55,643 bases of DNA from positions 1 to 55,643 of the forward strand of contig JAJHPK010000030.1 of the NCBI GenBank assembly GCA_020890945.1. The letters are read 5' to 3'. This document shows positions 43,061 through 52,265 of this stretch, piece after piece; the first letter of the stretch is position 1, and the number at the start of each line of letters is the position of its first letter. The notes below the pieces were generated by a model. It had not been told where the DNA came from. It saw only the letters and a list, made by a program, of their open reading frames with translations, and ran no database searches. The position numbers were made by a program, and so were the translations under genes. The DNA comes from Nitrosomonas sp. (GTDB lineage Bacteria > Pseudomonadota > Gammaproteobacteria > Burkholderiales > Nitrosomonadaceae).

Positions 43061-44053
43061 CTACCCTCGGTTGTTGTGAACTTTTTGAATCCATTCGAAA
43101 AGAAACACTAATATCAAATAAATGGCACCCCATACTAGCAAAGTAACCTGTTGTGTCGAGCCATCTTGTTGCACTGACCAAACCGCACTGAAACCAATCA
43201 ACAACATTAAAGCATACCAACAGAGTGCAGTCGTACGATGTCCCAAACCTGCTTGCACCATCCTTTGATAATAATGCTGTCGGTGCGCTTGCCAAATTTT
43301 TTCTCCATGAAATGCACGTTTCATTAATGTCACTGTGGCATCTACGATGAAAGGTGAAAATATCAAACATGGAAACCATAAGGGCCAAATATTATCTTTC
43401 CATCCCATAATTCCTACTATAACCGCTAGAAAACCCAAAGGAACAGCACCAGCATCGCCTAAAAAAATACGAGCAGGAGAGAAGTTATGTAGTAAAAAAC
43501 CCAATGCAGCAAACGCAATCGAGAAATTGATCAGCGCATAATTTTCATATCCCCCCAGGTGAGCAATGAGCCCATAAGCACCGAATCCGATCACAGCCAT
43601 TCCACCCGCCAACCCATCCGAACCATCCATGAAGTTATAGAGATTGGCCATCCATATGATAGCTGCGGTAACCATTATCGCAGTAAAAAACCCTTCTTCA
43701 GAAAGAAATAAAGAGCATGAGCAACCCAATGCAACTAAGCCATGTACTAACAAACGAAACCACACTGACAAACCTCGTATATCATCAACCAATGACACAG
43801 TTATTAGCAAGCTCATTCCAATCAAAACCATCATTGGTATTGCTAACGAGAAAAGTAACCAACTCGTCATCACACCAAAAAATAAGCCTACTCCGCCGAT
43901 ACGTGGAATAGGCACTTCATGCAATGAACGAGCATTGGGATGATCCAGACCCCATTTGTATTTGCTATGAATAAACCAATAGTTAAACAGAAAGGTTATG
44001 ACGAACGACAACAGCGGTACTGTTATCGTTCGTGGGAATAAATCCATAGCCAT
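43061..44053 (-). CDS. Polyprenyl-phosphate glycosyl-1-phosphate transferase (WecA/MraY family)
   Basis: A 330-aa membrane protein with about ten hydrophobic helices. Family motifs: GLDHPNARSLHEVPIPRIGGVGLF, NLYNFMDGSDGLAGGMA (catalytic Asp region) and RIFLGDAGAVPLGFLAV. It transfers a sugar-phosphate to undecaprenyl phosphate to start surface polysaccharide synthesis. Given the adjacent dehydratase, the sugar may be a 6-deoxy N-acetyl hexosamine, as in WbpL/WbpM pairs; this is inference. Confidence 0.92.
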   Translation of the reverse strand: MAMDLFPRTITVPLLSFVITFLFNYWFIHSKYKWGLDHPNARSLHEVPIPRIGGVGLFFGVMTSWLLFSLAIPMMVLIGMSLLITVSLVDDIRGLSVWFRLLVHGLVALGCSCSLFLSEEGFFTAIMVTAAIIWMANLYNFMDGSDGLAGGMAVIGFGAYGLIAHLGGYENYALINFSIAFAALGFLLHNFSPARIFLGDAGAVPLGFLAVIVGIMGWKDNIWPLWFPCLIFSPFIVDATVTLMKRAFHGEKIWQAHRQHYYQRMVQAGLGHRTTALCWYALMLLIGFSAVWSVQQDGSTQQVTLLVWGAIYLILVFLFEWIQKVHNNRG

Positions 44054-44174
44054 GAGAAATATCTAGCCCGGACTATTTTTGTTTAGGACAATTGAAATCA
44101 GCGACAACTCTTCGCTTACTTCTGCTAAGCAGTCAAAAGATATTAATCAAGTTGTTACGTCAATCTCGAATGTA

Positions 44175-45392
44175 TTAACTCAATGGATTTTCGGCATAGC
44201 TGCGATGCGCCGCGGAAGCCGCTGCGCCACGTTCAACTTTCACACCCATATCAGAAAATACGCTCTCCAGTGCATTTAAACAAAACATGACATTTTCTAT
44301 TCTGCTGGAGGTACCCATTAAACCAAAACGCCATACCTTGCCGGCAAAATCACCCAAGCCAGCGCCAATTTCAAGGCTAAAATCATCCAATAAACGACGC
44401 CGTACCTCTTTTTCATCAATTCCTGCGGGAACATACACTGAATTTAATTGCGGTAAGCGATATTGTTCCTTCACGACATATTGCATATTCAGCGTTTCAA
44501 ATCCCGCTTTCAATGCTTGATAATTACGTTTGTGACGCGCCCAAGAATGTTCTAATCCCTCTTCAGCCAACATCAGTAATGCTTCGTGCAGTCCATACAA
44601 TGCGTTGGTTGGCGCGGTATGATGATAAGTACGCGTAGAAGAACCCCAATAATTTAGCAGCAAACTGATATCCATGAACCAACTATGCACCTTATTTTTA
44701 CGGTTTTTTACCAACTCAGTAACGCGTTCGGAAAAACTGACTGGAGATAATCCTGGTGGACAGGACAAACATTTTTGACTGCCAGAGTAAATCGCATCAA
44801 TTCCCCATTCATCGACCTTAATTGGCGAACCACCTAACGATGTGACCGTATCAACGATGGTTAAGCAATTGTGACGACGTGCAATTTCACAAAGCGTTTT
44901 AGCATCTGAGGAAGCACCTGTCGAAGTTTCAGCATGAACAAATGCAACGATCTTAGCGTCAGGATTTTTTTTCAACGCATCTTCAACTTTTTGAGGATCA
45001 ACCGGCTCGCCCCAAGGATCATCAACGACAATCGCGACACCTCCATGTCGCTCAACATTCTCAATCATACGACCGCCAAAAACGCCATTTCGGCAAACAA
45101 TTACTTTATCGCCCGGAACGATCATATTAACAAAACACATTTCCATGCCCACCGATCCTGGACCGGAAACTGGAAATGTCATACGATTTTTAGTTTGAAA
45201 CGCATAACGCATCAATCCTTTGATTTCTTCCATCATTTCGGTAAAAACCGGATCCAAATGACCCAATGTAGGCCGAGCCATGGCATTCAACACGCGCGCA
45301 TGCGTATCTGAAGGCCCAGGTCCCATAAGAACCCGTTGTGGTGGATAAAATATCGTTACTGCTTTTTCAGGGCGAAAATCTTCGGTATTCAT
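44175..45392 (-). CDS. Serine-glyoxylate / alanine-glyoxylate aminotransferase (class V)
   Basis: PLP enzyme of 405 aa. Signatures: RVLMGPGPSDTHARVLNAM, FPVSGPGSVGMEMCFVNM, IVDTVTSLGGSPIKVDEWGIDAIYSGSQKCLSCPPG in which the lysine of SGSQKCL binds PLP, and a C-terminal domain with GAGLGDFAGKVWRFGLMG. It probably transaminates glyoxylate with serine or alanine, as in photorespiratory salvage or serine-cycle metabolism; in an autotroph it would recycle glycolate-derived glyoxylate. Substrate preference cannot be read from sequence. Confidence 0.9.
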   Translation of the reverse strand: MNTEDFRPEKAVTIFYPPQRVLMGPGPSDTHARVLNAMARPTLGHLDPVFTEMMEEIKGLMRYAFQTKNRMTFPVSGPGSVGMEMCFVNMIVPGDKVIVCRNGVFGGRMIENVERHGGVAIVVDDPWGEPVDPQKVEDALKKNPDAKIVAFVHAETSTGASSDAKTLCEIARRHNCLTIVDTVTSLGGSPIKVDEWGIDAIYSGSQKCLSCPPGLSPVSFSERVTELVKNRKNKVHSWFMDISLLLNYWGSSTRTYHHTAPTNALYGLHEALLMLAEEGLEHSWARHKRNYQALKAGFETLNMQYVVKEQYRLPQLNSVYVPAGIDEKEVRRRLLDDFSLEIGAGLGDFAGKVWRFGLMGTSSRIENVMFCLNALESVFSDMGVKVERGAAASAAHRSYAENPLS

Positions 45393-45556
45393 GAACTGTC
45401 CTAAGTGAATAATATAATCAATTTATTTTAAGAATTTTGGATTTTAACAAGCGAAATGAGAGTTTACTATAAACACCATATTCCTAAATAGCTATCCGGT
45501 TATGTATTGTGATGAAAACAACTTTGGCAGAATGGATAATTATCTCATTTTTTCGA

Positions 45557-45847
45557 TTAAACGTTCATACGGAGTTTTTTCTCCCAAGCCACCATAAAAT
45601 TGTAGAAAACTTCCCACTCGGCAAATTTGGCATGCAGGTCAACATCATCTGTATAAGTTAATAACTGATAAAATCTCCATTGATCAGTGCCATCCGAACA
45701 CTCGACCTTACCATTTAGTCGAGGTGTTCTACCTATAAAACCACTCCCCCCTACTCCTGACTTCTCCTCAACCAAGCGATAGTTTTTCCAACTTGACAGG
45801 CTACCGCCCTTTCTGTAGCCTTCGCGACTTGCTTGAGGTGCCTTCAA
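45557..45847 (-). pseudogene. IS481-family transposase fragment (C-terminal part)
   Basis: From about residue 40 the frame reads RTPRLNGKVECSDGTDQWRF, then YQLLTYTDDVDLHAKFAEWEVFYNF, matching the conserved end of the IS481 integrase core (PRLNGKVERSHRTD...FYQLL). Catalytic context is lost and the end (MVAWEKKLRMNV) has diverged. The first 39 residues are unrelated to the family. Opposite orientation to the fragment at 40700-40939. Confidence 0.7.
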
Positions 45848-45854
45848 CTATTCA

Positions 45855-46035
45855 TTTTGAAGGTTAAACGGGAAGCTGGTGCGTTATTGATGAATTTTTT
45901 CTTGCAACAAAGCCAGCACTGCCCCCGCAACGGTAACTGAGTAAACATCTGCAACATGCCACTGTGTTGAGTTTCTGACATGGGAAGGCGCAGATCAGGA
46001 TTGATTCCGCTCACAAGTCCGGAGACCGGCCTGAA
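45855..46035 (+). promoter_or_regulatory. Cobalamin riboswitch upstream of btuB
   Basis: Conserved blocks in order: GGTTAAACGGGAAGCTGGTG, GCCAGCACTGCCCCCGCAACGG followed by TAACTGAG, GCCACTGTGTT, GGGAAGGCG, and the B12 box AAGTCCGGAGACCGGCC (46015-46031). Several U-rich runs and possible stems lie between 46036 and 46180, so ligand binding may cause premature termination. It should repress the operon when adenosylcobalamin is plentiful. Confidence 0.93.
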
Positions 46036-46212
46036 GTCAGTATCGCTGCGGCATTGCGGAGGGCAATCGAGGCATTGAAGGTACGACTTGCTAATTGATT
46101 GCAATGAGCATGCCGTTCGTTTTTTTGTCCTTTCCTGTCTTTTTTTGTTTCTTTTCGCATCCCAGTTTTTTTTAATTGCTCTGTGCGCGGGTGTGCGCAA
46201 AGGAAACTTTTC

Positions 46213-48045
46213 ATGTTTTTATTTCGTTTAACCATCGGAATGATACTAGGATTGAGTATCTTCACCGATTTATCAGCAACTAATCTCGTTACTCAGGAAA
46301 AACCCGTGGTCATTACGGCTACGCGAACGCCGCAAACCGCCGATGCAACTTTGGCTGCGATGACGGTCATTACGCGAGCGGATATCGAACGCCAGCAAGT
46401 CCGTTCGATGCAGGATTTGCTTCGCGGTTTACCGGGAATCAGCATTTCCAACAGCGGTGGCGCCGGTAAATTTACGGATGTTTTTATGCGCGGCACCGAA
46501 TCAGATCACGTGTTGGTGATGATCAACAATATCAAAGTCGGTTCGGCGACTTCAGGCACGACCGCATTTGAAAATATTCCCATCGATCAAATCGAGCGCA
46601 TAGAAATCGTCCGTGGCCCGCGTTCCAGCTTGTATGGTTCGGAAGCTATTGGTGGCGTGATTCATATTTTCACGCGCAAAGGCGGCGGCGAGAAATTCAC
46701 ACCCAGCTTTAATTTTGGCGGTGGTAGCTACGGTACGATAGAAGGCTCGGCGAGTTTATCGCGTTCTTGGCAACAAGGCTGGTTTAATATGACCGCCAGC
46801 GGTATCGGCACACGCGGTTTTAATGCGTGTAATGGCACGGATACCGCCGGATGTTTTACATTTGAACCCGATCGCGATGGCTATCGTAACGTGGCCGGCA
46901 GTTTTCGCGGCGGCTATCGCTTTCAAAATGGTTTGGAGATTGACGGCAACTTTACGCAATCGGCTGGAAAAACCGAATACGACGGCAGTTTTGTCAACAA
47001 AGCCGTGTTGATGCAACAGGTTTTTGGCGGCACCGCACGTTACTCGCCGCTGCATTTCTGGAAAGTCAGTTTGATTGGCGGATTGAGTCGCGAAGATTCG
47101 GATAATTTTCTTGGACGCACGTTTCAAAGCCGCTTCAATACCGCACGTACTACAGTTACCGTTCTCAACGAATTTACCATCAAACCGGATCATCGATTGA
47201 CCATAGGAGCGGATTTCCAAAACGATCACGTAAAAAGTACCGAAGATTTTATCGTCAATTCGAGAACCAATTGGGGTGTGTTTGCGCAACACCAAGCGAC
47301 CATTGCCAAACATGATTTTCTACTGTCTCTTCGGCATGACGATAATCAACAATTCGGTAGCCGCGTGACGGGAAATGCCAGTTGGGGATACCCGATTACT
47401 GAGAATATTCGTTTACTCGCGAATTTCGGTAGCGCTTTTAAATCGCCGACTTTTAACGAATTGTATTTTCCTGTTTTTGGCAATCCCACATTGCGGCCAG
47501 AAGATTCGCGCAGTTATGAATTCGGCTCGCGTGGCAAAACGAGTTGGGGTGATTGGGCATTGAATTTCTTTGAAAACAATATCTACCATCTCATCGCTTT
47601 TGATAGCGTGACCTTCACGACCGCGAACATCGATCAGGCACGCATTCGCGGGGTCGAAGGCATCATTAATGGTCAAATCAAGGAATGGGTTTTCAATACC
47701 AATTTAACATTGATGGATGCGCAAAATCGTTCTGACGATTTAAATCGCGGTAATATACTGCCACGACGTGCTGAACAGTCTTTTCGTATCAATGCCGACC
47801 GGCGATTCGGTCCCTATGCCATTGGCGCAACATTATTGGTCGAAGGGCAACGCTATGACAATATCGCGAATACTGTAAAACTGGACAGCTACATCAAATT
47901 CGACTTGCGCGCCGAGTATATTTTAAACAAACACTGGCGCTTGCAAGGACGTATTGAAAACTTGTTTAATGAACGCTATGAAACCGCTGCTTTTTTCAAC
48001 CAACCCGGGCGTAATTTTATCGCCATGGTACGTTATCAACCTTAA
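46213..48045 (+). CDS. btuB: TonB-dependent vitamin B12 outer membrane receptor
   Basis: Outer membrane beta-barrel that imports cobalamins and cobinamides with TonB energy. Start ATG at 46213 (MFLFRLTIGMILGL), preceded by AAGGA; a GTG frame to 46183 is less likely. Signal peptide about 1-27. TonB box PVVITATRTPQ follows. The plug domain (about 40-150) has QDLLRGLPGISISNSGG, RIEIVRGPRSSLYGSEAIGGVIHIFT; the barrel ends in aromatic RYQP. Total 610 aa, normal. First gene after the B12 riboswitch. Confidence 0.95.
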   Translation: MFLFRLTIGMILGLSIFTDLSATNLVTQEKPVVITATRTPQTADATLAAMTVITRADIERQQVRSMQDLLRGLPGISISNSGGAGKFTDVFMRGTESDHVLVMINNIKVGSATSGTTAFENIPIDQIERIEIVRGPRSSLYGSEAIGGVIHIFTRKGGGEKFTPSFNFGGGSYGTIEGSASLSRSWQQGWFNMTASGIGTRGFNACNGTDTAGCFTFEPDRDGYRNVAGSFRGGYRFQNGLEIDGNFTQSAGKTEYDGSFVNKAVLMQQVFGGTARYSPLHFWKVSLIGGLSREDSDNFLGRTFQSRFNTARTTVTVLNEFTIKPDHRLTIGADFQNDHVKSTEDFIVNSRTNWGVFAQHQATIAKHDFLLSLRHDDNQQFGSRVTGNASWGYPITENIRLLANFGSAFKSPTFNELYFPVFGNPTLRPEDSRSYEFGSRGKTSWGDWALNFFENNIYHLIAFDSVTFTTANIDQARIRGVEGIINGQIKEWVFNTNLTLMDAQNRSDDLNRGNILPRRAEQSFRINADRRFGPYAIGATLLVEGQRYDNIANTVKLDSYIKFDLRAEYILNKHWRLQGRIENLFNERYETAAFFNQPGRNFIAMVRYQP

Positions 48046-48057
48046 TAAGGAGTTCAT

Positions 48058-48627
48058 ATGTTAACGCTATCGCTTCGTAACCAAATCATTATCGGGCTAA
48101 TGTTGACCGCCATGATGATCTTAACCCGTGGCTATAATCTCGTTTGGACACACAATTTAGCCGATGCTTCGTGGGCTGTGTTTTTCCTTGCGGGTATTTA
48201 TTTGCGTTCTGCTTGGCCACTGCTGGGATTGTTTTTACTCAGTTGGGTGCTCGACTATGTCGCGTATGCCTGGGGTGGCGTCAGCGATTTTTGTCTCACG
48301 CCGGCTTATCTATTTTTGATTCCAGCTTATGCGTCGCTATGGTTGGCAGGCCGCTGGTATGCGAAACAATTTCAATGGTCCTGGCACAACGTTACGCTAC
48401 TAGCCGCGAGCATGGCTGCCGGTTTATTGGCTTGCGAATTATTCTCCAGCGGTGGTTTCTATTTTTTCTCAGGACGCTTCGCAGAAACCTCCATGAGCGA
48501 ATACGCCACTCGCTTTTTGCAATATTTCCCAGCGTATGCAGAGTCTTTTGTGTTTTATATCGCGATCGCGATCGTGTTACATAGTTTGATGGCATTAATA
48601 ACACAACAAACTCGCGCTCGCCACTAA
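48058..48627 (+). CDS. btuM: Vitamin B12 transporter BtuM (solitary ECF S-component-like)
   Basis: A 189-aa membrane protein with about six helices. It matches BtuM, a B12 transporter of betaproteobacteria that resembles ECF S-components but acts without a dedicated ATPase. A cysteine in GVSDFCLTPAYLF (Cys79) corresponds in position to the cobalt-coordinating, decyanating cysteine described for Thiobacillus denitrificans BtuM. The start is 12 nt after btuB with AAGGAG upstream, and the stop overlaps the cobO start (TAATG). It would replace BtuFCD, which is not present here. Confidence 0.85.
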   Translation: MLTLSLRNQIIIGLMLTAMMILTRGYNLVWTHNLADASWAVFFLAGIYLRSAWPLLGLFLLSWVLDYVAYAWGGVSDFCLTPAYLFLIPAYASLWLAGRWYAKQFQWSWHNVTLLAASMAAGLLACELFSSGGFYFFSGRFAETSMSEYATRFLQYFPAYAESFVFYIAIAIVLHSLMALITQQTRARH

Positions 48628-49232
48628 TGATTGACTCAGCTCGTGCAGAACGGCACCGCAATCGCATGCAGCGGCAAAAAGAAGTCGTCGATGCCGCGAT
48701 TGCTAAAGCCGATCGCGTGCAAGGATTGCTGTTAGTCCACACCGGCAACGGCAAAGGAAAATCCTCTTCCGCATTTGGCATGATTGCCCGCGCTTTAGGT
48801 CATGGGCTACGCGTAGGAGTGGCGCAATTCATCAAAGGCCGTTCGGATACGGGTGAAGAAGCATTTTTTCGCCAGCAAAAAAATGTGACTTGGCATGTGC
48901 TTGGCGAAGGATTTACCTGGGATACGCAAGATCTTGAGCGCGATATTGCAACAGCGCAACGCGGATGGTCTGTTGTTCAAAAAATGTTGCGCGATCCCGC
49001 TTTAGATCTTATTGTGCTCGATGAATTAACCTATCCGCTGAAATTTGGCTGGCTTGATACTGCGGCTGTCATCCATGATTTGAAGAATCGCCCGCCGATG
49101 CAGCACGTTGTCATTACCGGACGCGCGGCTCCGGATGCGCTGTGTGACGCAGCCGATACCGTCACGGAAATGAATGACATCAAACACGCTTTCCGTGCTG
49201 GCATTCAAGCGCAGAAAGGCATTGATTTGTAA
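48627..49232 (+). CDS. cobO: Cob(I)alamin adenosyltransferase, CobA/CobO/BtuR type
   Basis: Adds the 5'-deoxyadenosyl group to reduced corrinoids. N-terminal RHRNRMQRQKEVVDAAIAKA is typical of CobO. The P-loop is VHTGNGKGKSSSAFGMIARALGHG (about 37-60), then VAQFIKG and the Walker-B-like LIVLDELTYPLKFGWL. 201 aa. Start overlaps the btuM stop by one base, so they are coupled. Confidence 0.96.
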   Translation: MIDSARAERHRNRMQRQKEVVDAAIAKADRVQGLLLVHTGNGKGKSSSAFGMIARALGHGLRVGVAQFIKGRSDTGEEAFFRQQKNVTWHVLGEGFTWDTQDLERDIATAQRGWSVVQKMLRDPALDLIVLDELTYPLKFGWLDTAAVIHDLKNRPPMQHVVITGRAAPDALCDAADTVTEMNDIKHAFRAGIQAQKGIDL

Positions 49233-49237
49233 GCGGC

Positions 49238-49768
49238 ATGAGCGGCTCAAAAACTCTGATTTTAGGCGGTGTTCGTTCAGGGAAAAGTCGTTTAGCTGAA
49301 AAAATTGCGCACGAAAGTCAGTTACCGGTCATTTATATTGCGACGGCAACCGGCGAAGATGATGAAATGCAACAACGTATTGCGTTGCATCAGGCCCATC
49401 GCCCGAAAGCTTGGCAAGTGATTGAAGAACCTATTCAATTGGCATCGGCTTTACAGCGCTACGCCACTTCTTCCCATTGCTTATTGGTGGATTGTCTCAC
49501 GCTTTGGCTTACTAACTTATTGATGCAAAATGATGAAAAACAATTTTCTTCTGAACGGCAAGCATTGCTGCAACTATTACCGGATTTACCAGGAAAAATT
49601 TTAATGGTCAGTAACGAAACTAATCTGGGCATTACGCCGCTCGGTGAACTCAGTCGCCGTTATTGTGATGAAGCGGGGAAATTGCATCAAGAAATTGCCC
49701 AATGTTGCGATCAAGTCGTGATGACCATTGCAGGATTGCCTATGATGCTGAAAGGCGGGCCGCTATGA
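49238..49768 (+). CDS. cobU: Adenosylcobinamide kinase / adenosylcobinamide-phosphate guanylyltransferase
   Basis: Bifunctional enzyme activating adenosylcobinamide to its GDP form. The P-loop is LILGGVRSGKSRLAEKIA. The guanylylation motif RIALHQAHRPKAWQVIEEP contains the acceptor histidine. VDCLTLWLTNLL and VSNETNLGITP also match the family. 176 aa, normal. Overlaps the cobT start by 4 nt (ATGA). Confidence 0.96.
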   Translation: MSGSKTLILGGVRSGKSRLAEKIAHESQLPVIYIATATGEDDEMQQRIALHQAHRPKAWQVIEEPIQLASALQRYATSSHCLLVDCLTLWLTNLLMQNDEKQFSSERQALLQLLPDLPGKILMVSNETNLGITPLGELSRRYCDEAGKLHQEIAQCCDQVVMTIAGLPMMLKGGPL

Positions 49769-50832
49769 GTCAAAAATTTCCTTACGAATGGCTCAACCAA
49801 CCGTTCGCCGCAATAGACGAATCATTTGCGCAGCGAGTACAAGCACGTCAAGCACAACTGACCAAACCGCCAGGATCACTTGGGCGTTTGGAAGACATTG
49901 CTATTCAATTGGCAGCGTTACAACACACTGACCGGCCGTCGATCGATTCAGTGCACATTACGGTATTTGCTGGAGATCACGGCATTGCTGCTGAAAATGT
50001 TTCGGCCTTTCCGCAATCGGTAACCGTTGAAATGATTAAAAACTTTGCGCGTGGAGGAGCCGCTATCAATGTATTAGCACGCTCGCACCATGCCTCATTA
50101 GAAGTCATTAATCTCGGCACGGTAGATGATACGTCGTCAATTACTGCGGTAAAAAACTACCATCTAGGGCGCGGTACGGCCAATTTTCTACATCAACCCG
50201 CGATGACATCCGAACAATTAGAATCTGCACTGCAGATAGGTTGTGATGCCATTGACCGGATTCAGCAAAACGATCAAAACCCATTGTTTATTGGTGGTGA
50301 AATGGGTATCGCTAACACCACCAGCGCCACCGCTTTGGCTTGCTGCGCTCTGAATTTACCAGCAGAACGGCTCACTGGAGCAGGAACAGGTCTCGATATG
50401 CAAGGCATCGCGCATAAAACTCGCGTCATCGCTCAGGCGCTGGCACTGCATTGCAATAAAGTCGGCTCCCCGTTGGAATCGCTGCGTCGTTTAGGTGGAT
50501 TTGAAATCGTTGCGTTGGCGGGCGCTTATCTTCGCTGCGCACAAATAGGAATACCTGTTTTGATAGACGGCTTCATAAGCACGGTCGCCGCTTTGATGGC
50601 TGTTTCTATGATTCCAGAAACGCAACGCTGGTTTATTTATTCACATGTTTCCGAAGAAAAAGGCCATCGCATAATTTTGCAACACCTCAACGCCCGGCCT
50701 TTATTGGATCTACAGATGCGTTTAGGCGAAGGCAGTGGCGCAGCAGTCGCCATCCATTTACTTCGCTCGGCTTGCCAATTACATAATGAAATGGCTACTT
50801 TTTCCGAAGCCGCTGTTTCTCAGAAAATTTGA
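49765..50832 (+). CDS. cobT: Nicotinate-nucleotide--dimethylbenzimidazole phosphoribosyltransferase
   Basis: Makes alpha-ribazole phosphate from dimethylbenzimidazole and nicotinate mononucleotide, for the lower ligand of B12. Motifs: LTKPPGSLGRLEDIAIQLAALQ, VFAGDHGIAAENVSAFPQSVT, GEMGIANTTSATALACC, and the catalytic-Glu region RLGEGSGAAVAIHLL. The start chosen is ATG at 49765, overlapping the cobU stop, giving 355 aa. The frame runs back to 49702, but that part overlaps cobU and does not look like CobT. Confidence 0.95.
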   Translation: MSQKFPYEWLNQPFAAIDESFAQRVQARQAQLTKPPGSLGRLEDIAIQLAALQHTDRPSIDSVHITVFAGDHGIAAENVSAFPQSVTVEMIKNFARGGAAINVLARSHHASLEVINLGTVDDTSSITAVKNYHLGRGTANFLHQPAMTSEQLESALQIGCDAIDRIQQNDQNPLFIGGEMGIANTTSATALACCALNLPAERLTGAGTGLDMQGIAHKTRVIAQALALHCNKVGSPLESLRRLGGFEIVALAGAYLRCAQIGIPVLIDGFISTVAALMAVSMIPETQRWFIYSHVSEEKGHRIILQHLNARPLLDLQMRLGEGSGAAVAIHLLRSACQLHNEMATFSEAAVSQKI

Positions 50833-50848
50833 TCTGCTTTCATTCACT

Positions 50849-51463
50849 TTGCATAGCTTACTGACCCAAATAGATTTACTCCGGCATGGAGAAACAGAAC
50901 ACCGTAACCGTTATTGTGGCAGCACAAATCATCCGTTAACGCCATTAGGCTGGAAACAGCTTTGGCACGCGGTTAACCATCCAGAAAAAAACTCAGTTCC
51001 GTGGAATGTCATTGTTACCTCGCCATTACAGCGTTGTGCTGCTTTTGCCGCAGAGCTTGGACGACACCATCATATTCCCGTCATTGAAGAGAGGCGTTTT
51101 CAAGAAATTCATTTTGGTGATTGGGAAAATCTTTCTTCGGCTGAGATCATGCAAAATGATGCGAGTACGTTGATGCGTTTTTGGCAAAATCCACTGATAG
51201 TTACCCCACCGAATGCTGAATCCCTGATCGAATTTAACAAACGCATACTGTCTGCCTGGCGAGAGTTACTCGATCGGCATCAACAGAAAAAGATACTATG
51301 CATTTCCCACGGTGGAGTGATGCGTATCATCCTGTGTCACATTCATCATAAGCCATTGGAAAACTTGCTTAAGTTCAAAGTTAATCATGCCGATCGCTAT
51401 TCCATCAGCATTCCAATGATTTCGGGCGATCCAACGATTAGCTACCATCCTTGCAATGTTTAA
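50849..51463 (+). CDS. cobC: Alpha-ribazole phosphatase (histidine phosphatase family)
   Basis: Removes the phosphate from alpha-ribazole 5'-phosphate or from adenosylcobalamin phosphate. The phosphohistidine motif IDLLRHGETEHRNRYCG is near the N-terminus. VIVTSPLQRC supplies the arginine pocket, FQEIHFGDWENLS the acid region and CISHGGVMRIIL the second His. The start is unclear: the frame is open through the end of cobT, with ATGs at 50735 and 50786; TTG at 50849, just after the cobT stop, gives a normal N-terminus. It ends 8 nt inside cobS. Confidence 0.85.
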   Translation: MHSLLTQIDLLRHGETEHRNRYCGSTNHPLTPLGWKQLWHAVNHPEKNSVPWNVIVTSPLQRCAAFAAELGRHHHIPVIEERRFQEIHFGDWENLSSAEIMQNDASTLMRFWQNPLIVTPPNAESLIEFNKRILSAWRELLDRHQQKKILCISHGGVMRIILCHIHHKPLENLLKFKVNHADRYSISIPMISGDPTISYHPCNV

Positions 51464-52193
51464 GCCTTTCTGGGTTGCGCTGCAATTTCTGACTTGCTTA
51501 CCCGTTACGCTGCAGAAACAACCCACCGATCAACAAATTGGCTATTCACTAACTTACTATCCCTTAGTTGGGTTGTTGCTTGGCTTGATATTGATCTGCC
51601 TGTGCTCGTTTTTTAGTCTATTCGCTACTGCTTGGATAAATGCCGCGATAGTACTCACCGCGTGGATTTTATTAACTGGGGGATTACATTTAGACGGTCT
51701 CGCGGATAGCGCGGACGCTTGGGTAGGAGGCATGGGCGACCGTGCTAGAACACTCGCAATCATGAAAGATCCCAATTGTGGGCCTATGGGCGTCATTGCG
51801 ATCGTACTGATCATCCTGCTTAAATTTGTTGCGTTGTATACGTTAATTCAAACCCTTCAATCGGTCGCTCTGCTTGCTTCTATCGTGCTGGCCAGAACGT
51901 CGCTGGTTTTACTGTTTCTGACAACACCTTATGTCAGAAACGTAGGACTAGGCTCTTGCTTAGCCGCGAATCATTCTTCTCGTTGGTGTATTTTGATCAT
52001 TAGCGCGGTATGTTTTTTGATCACTGTCTTCGTCGAAAACGGTTTTTTTTATATTGTTAGTGCAGTGATGGTTTTTCTACTGTTACGTCAAGCGATGATG
52101 AATCGCATTGGTGGTACAACTGGTGATACTGCGGGAGGATTGGTGGAAGTTGTTGAAACGATCGTGCTAATAATTGCAACGTTTTTTTATTGA
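51456..52193 (+). CDS. cobS: Adenosylcobinamide-GDP ribazoletransferase (cobalamin synthase)
   Basis: Integral membrane enzyme joining adenosylcobinamide-GDP and alpha-ribazole to give adenosylcobalamin. Family features: FWVALQFLTCLPV at the N-terminus, TGGLHLDGLADSADAWVGG (metal-binding Asp/His), GPMGVIAIVLIILLKFVAL, and a C-terminal NRIGGTTGDTAGGLVEVVE. 245 aa with about six helices. Last gene of the operon; start overlaps cobC. Confidence 0.96.
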   Translation: MFKPFWVALQFLTCLPVTLQKQPTDQQIGYSLTYYPLVGLLLGLILICLCSFFSLFATAWINAAIVLTAWILLTGGLHLDGLADSADAWVGGMGDRARTLAIMKDPNCGPMGVIAIVLIILLKFVALYTLIQTLQSVALLASIVLARTSLVLLFLTTPYVRNVGLGSCLAANHSSRWCILIISAVCFLITVFVENGFFYIVSAVMVFLLLRQAMMNRIGGTTGDTAGGLVEVVETIVLIIATFFY

Positions 52194-52203
52194 TCGTTAT
52201 AAA

Positions 52204-52239
52204 TTAGCCTAATTCCGTTTTAAAACAGAATTAGGCTAA
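52204..52239. terminator. Long palindrome between convergent cobS and the EF-hand gene
   Basis: TTAGCCTAATTC (52204-52215) and its exact complement (52228-52239), with an inner GTTTT/AAAAC continuing the stem past one C/A mismatch. No U-run on either side. Probable bidirectional transcription end. Confidence 0.65.
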
Positions 52240-52265
52240 CACTACTTTAACGTTCCAACAAAATA

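Noticed and set aside
45844-46265. Minus-strand ORFs of 118 and 84 aa over the btuB leader
   Set aside because: They run antisense through the cobalamin riboswitch and show no family features.
46756-47313. 185-aa minus-strand ORF inside btuB
   Set aside because: Antisense frame of a strongly conserved barrel gene; composition is that of a shadow frame.
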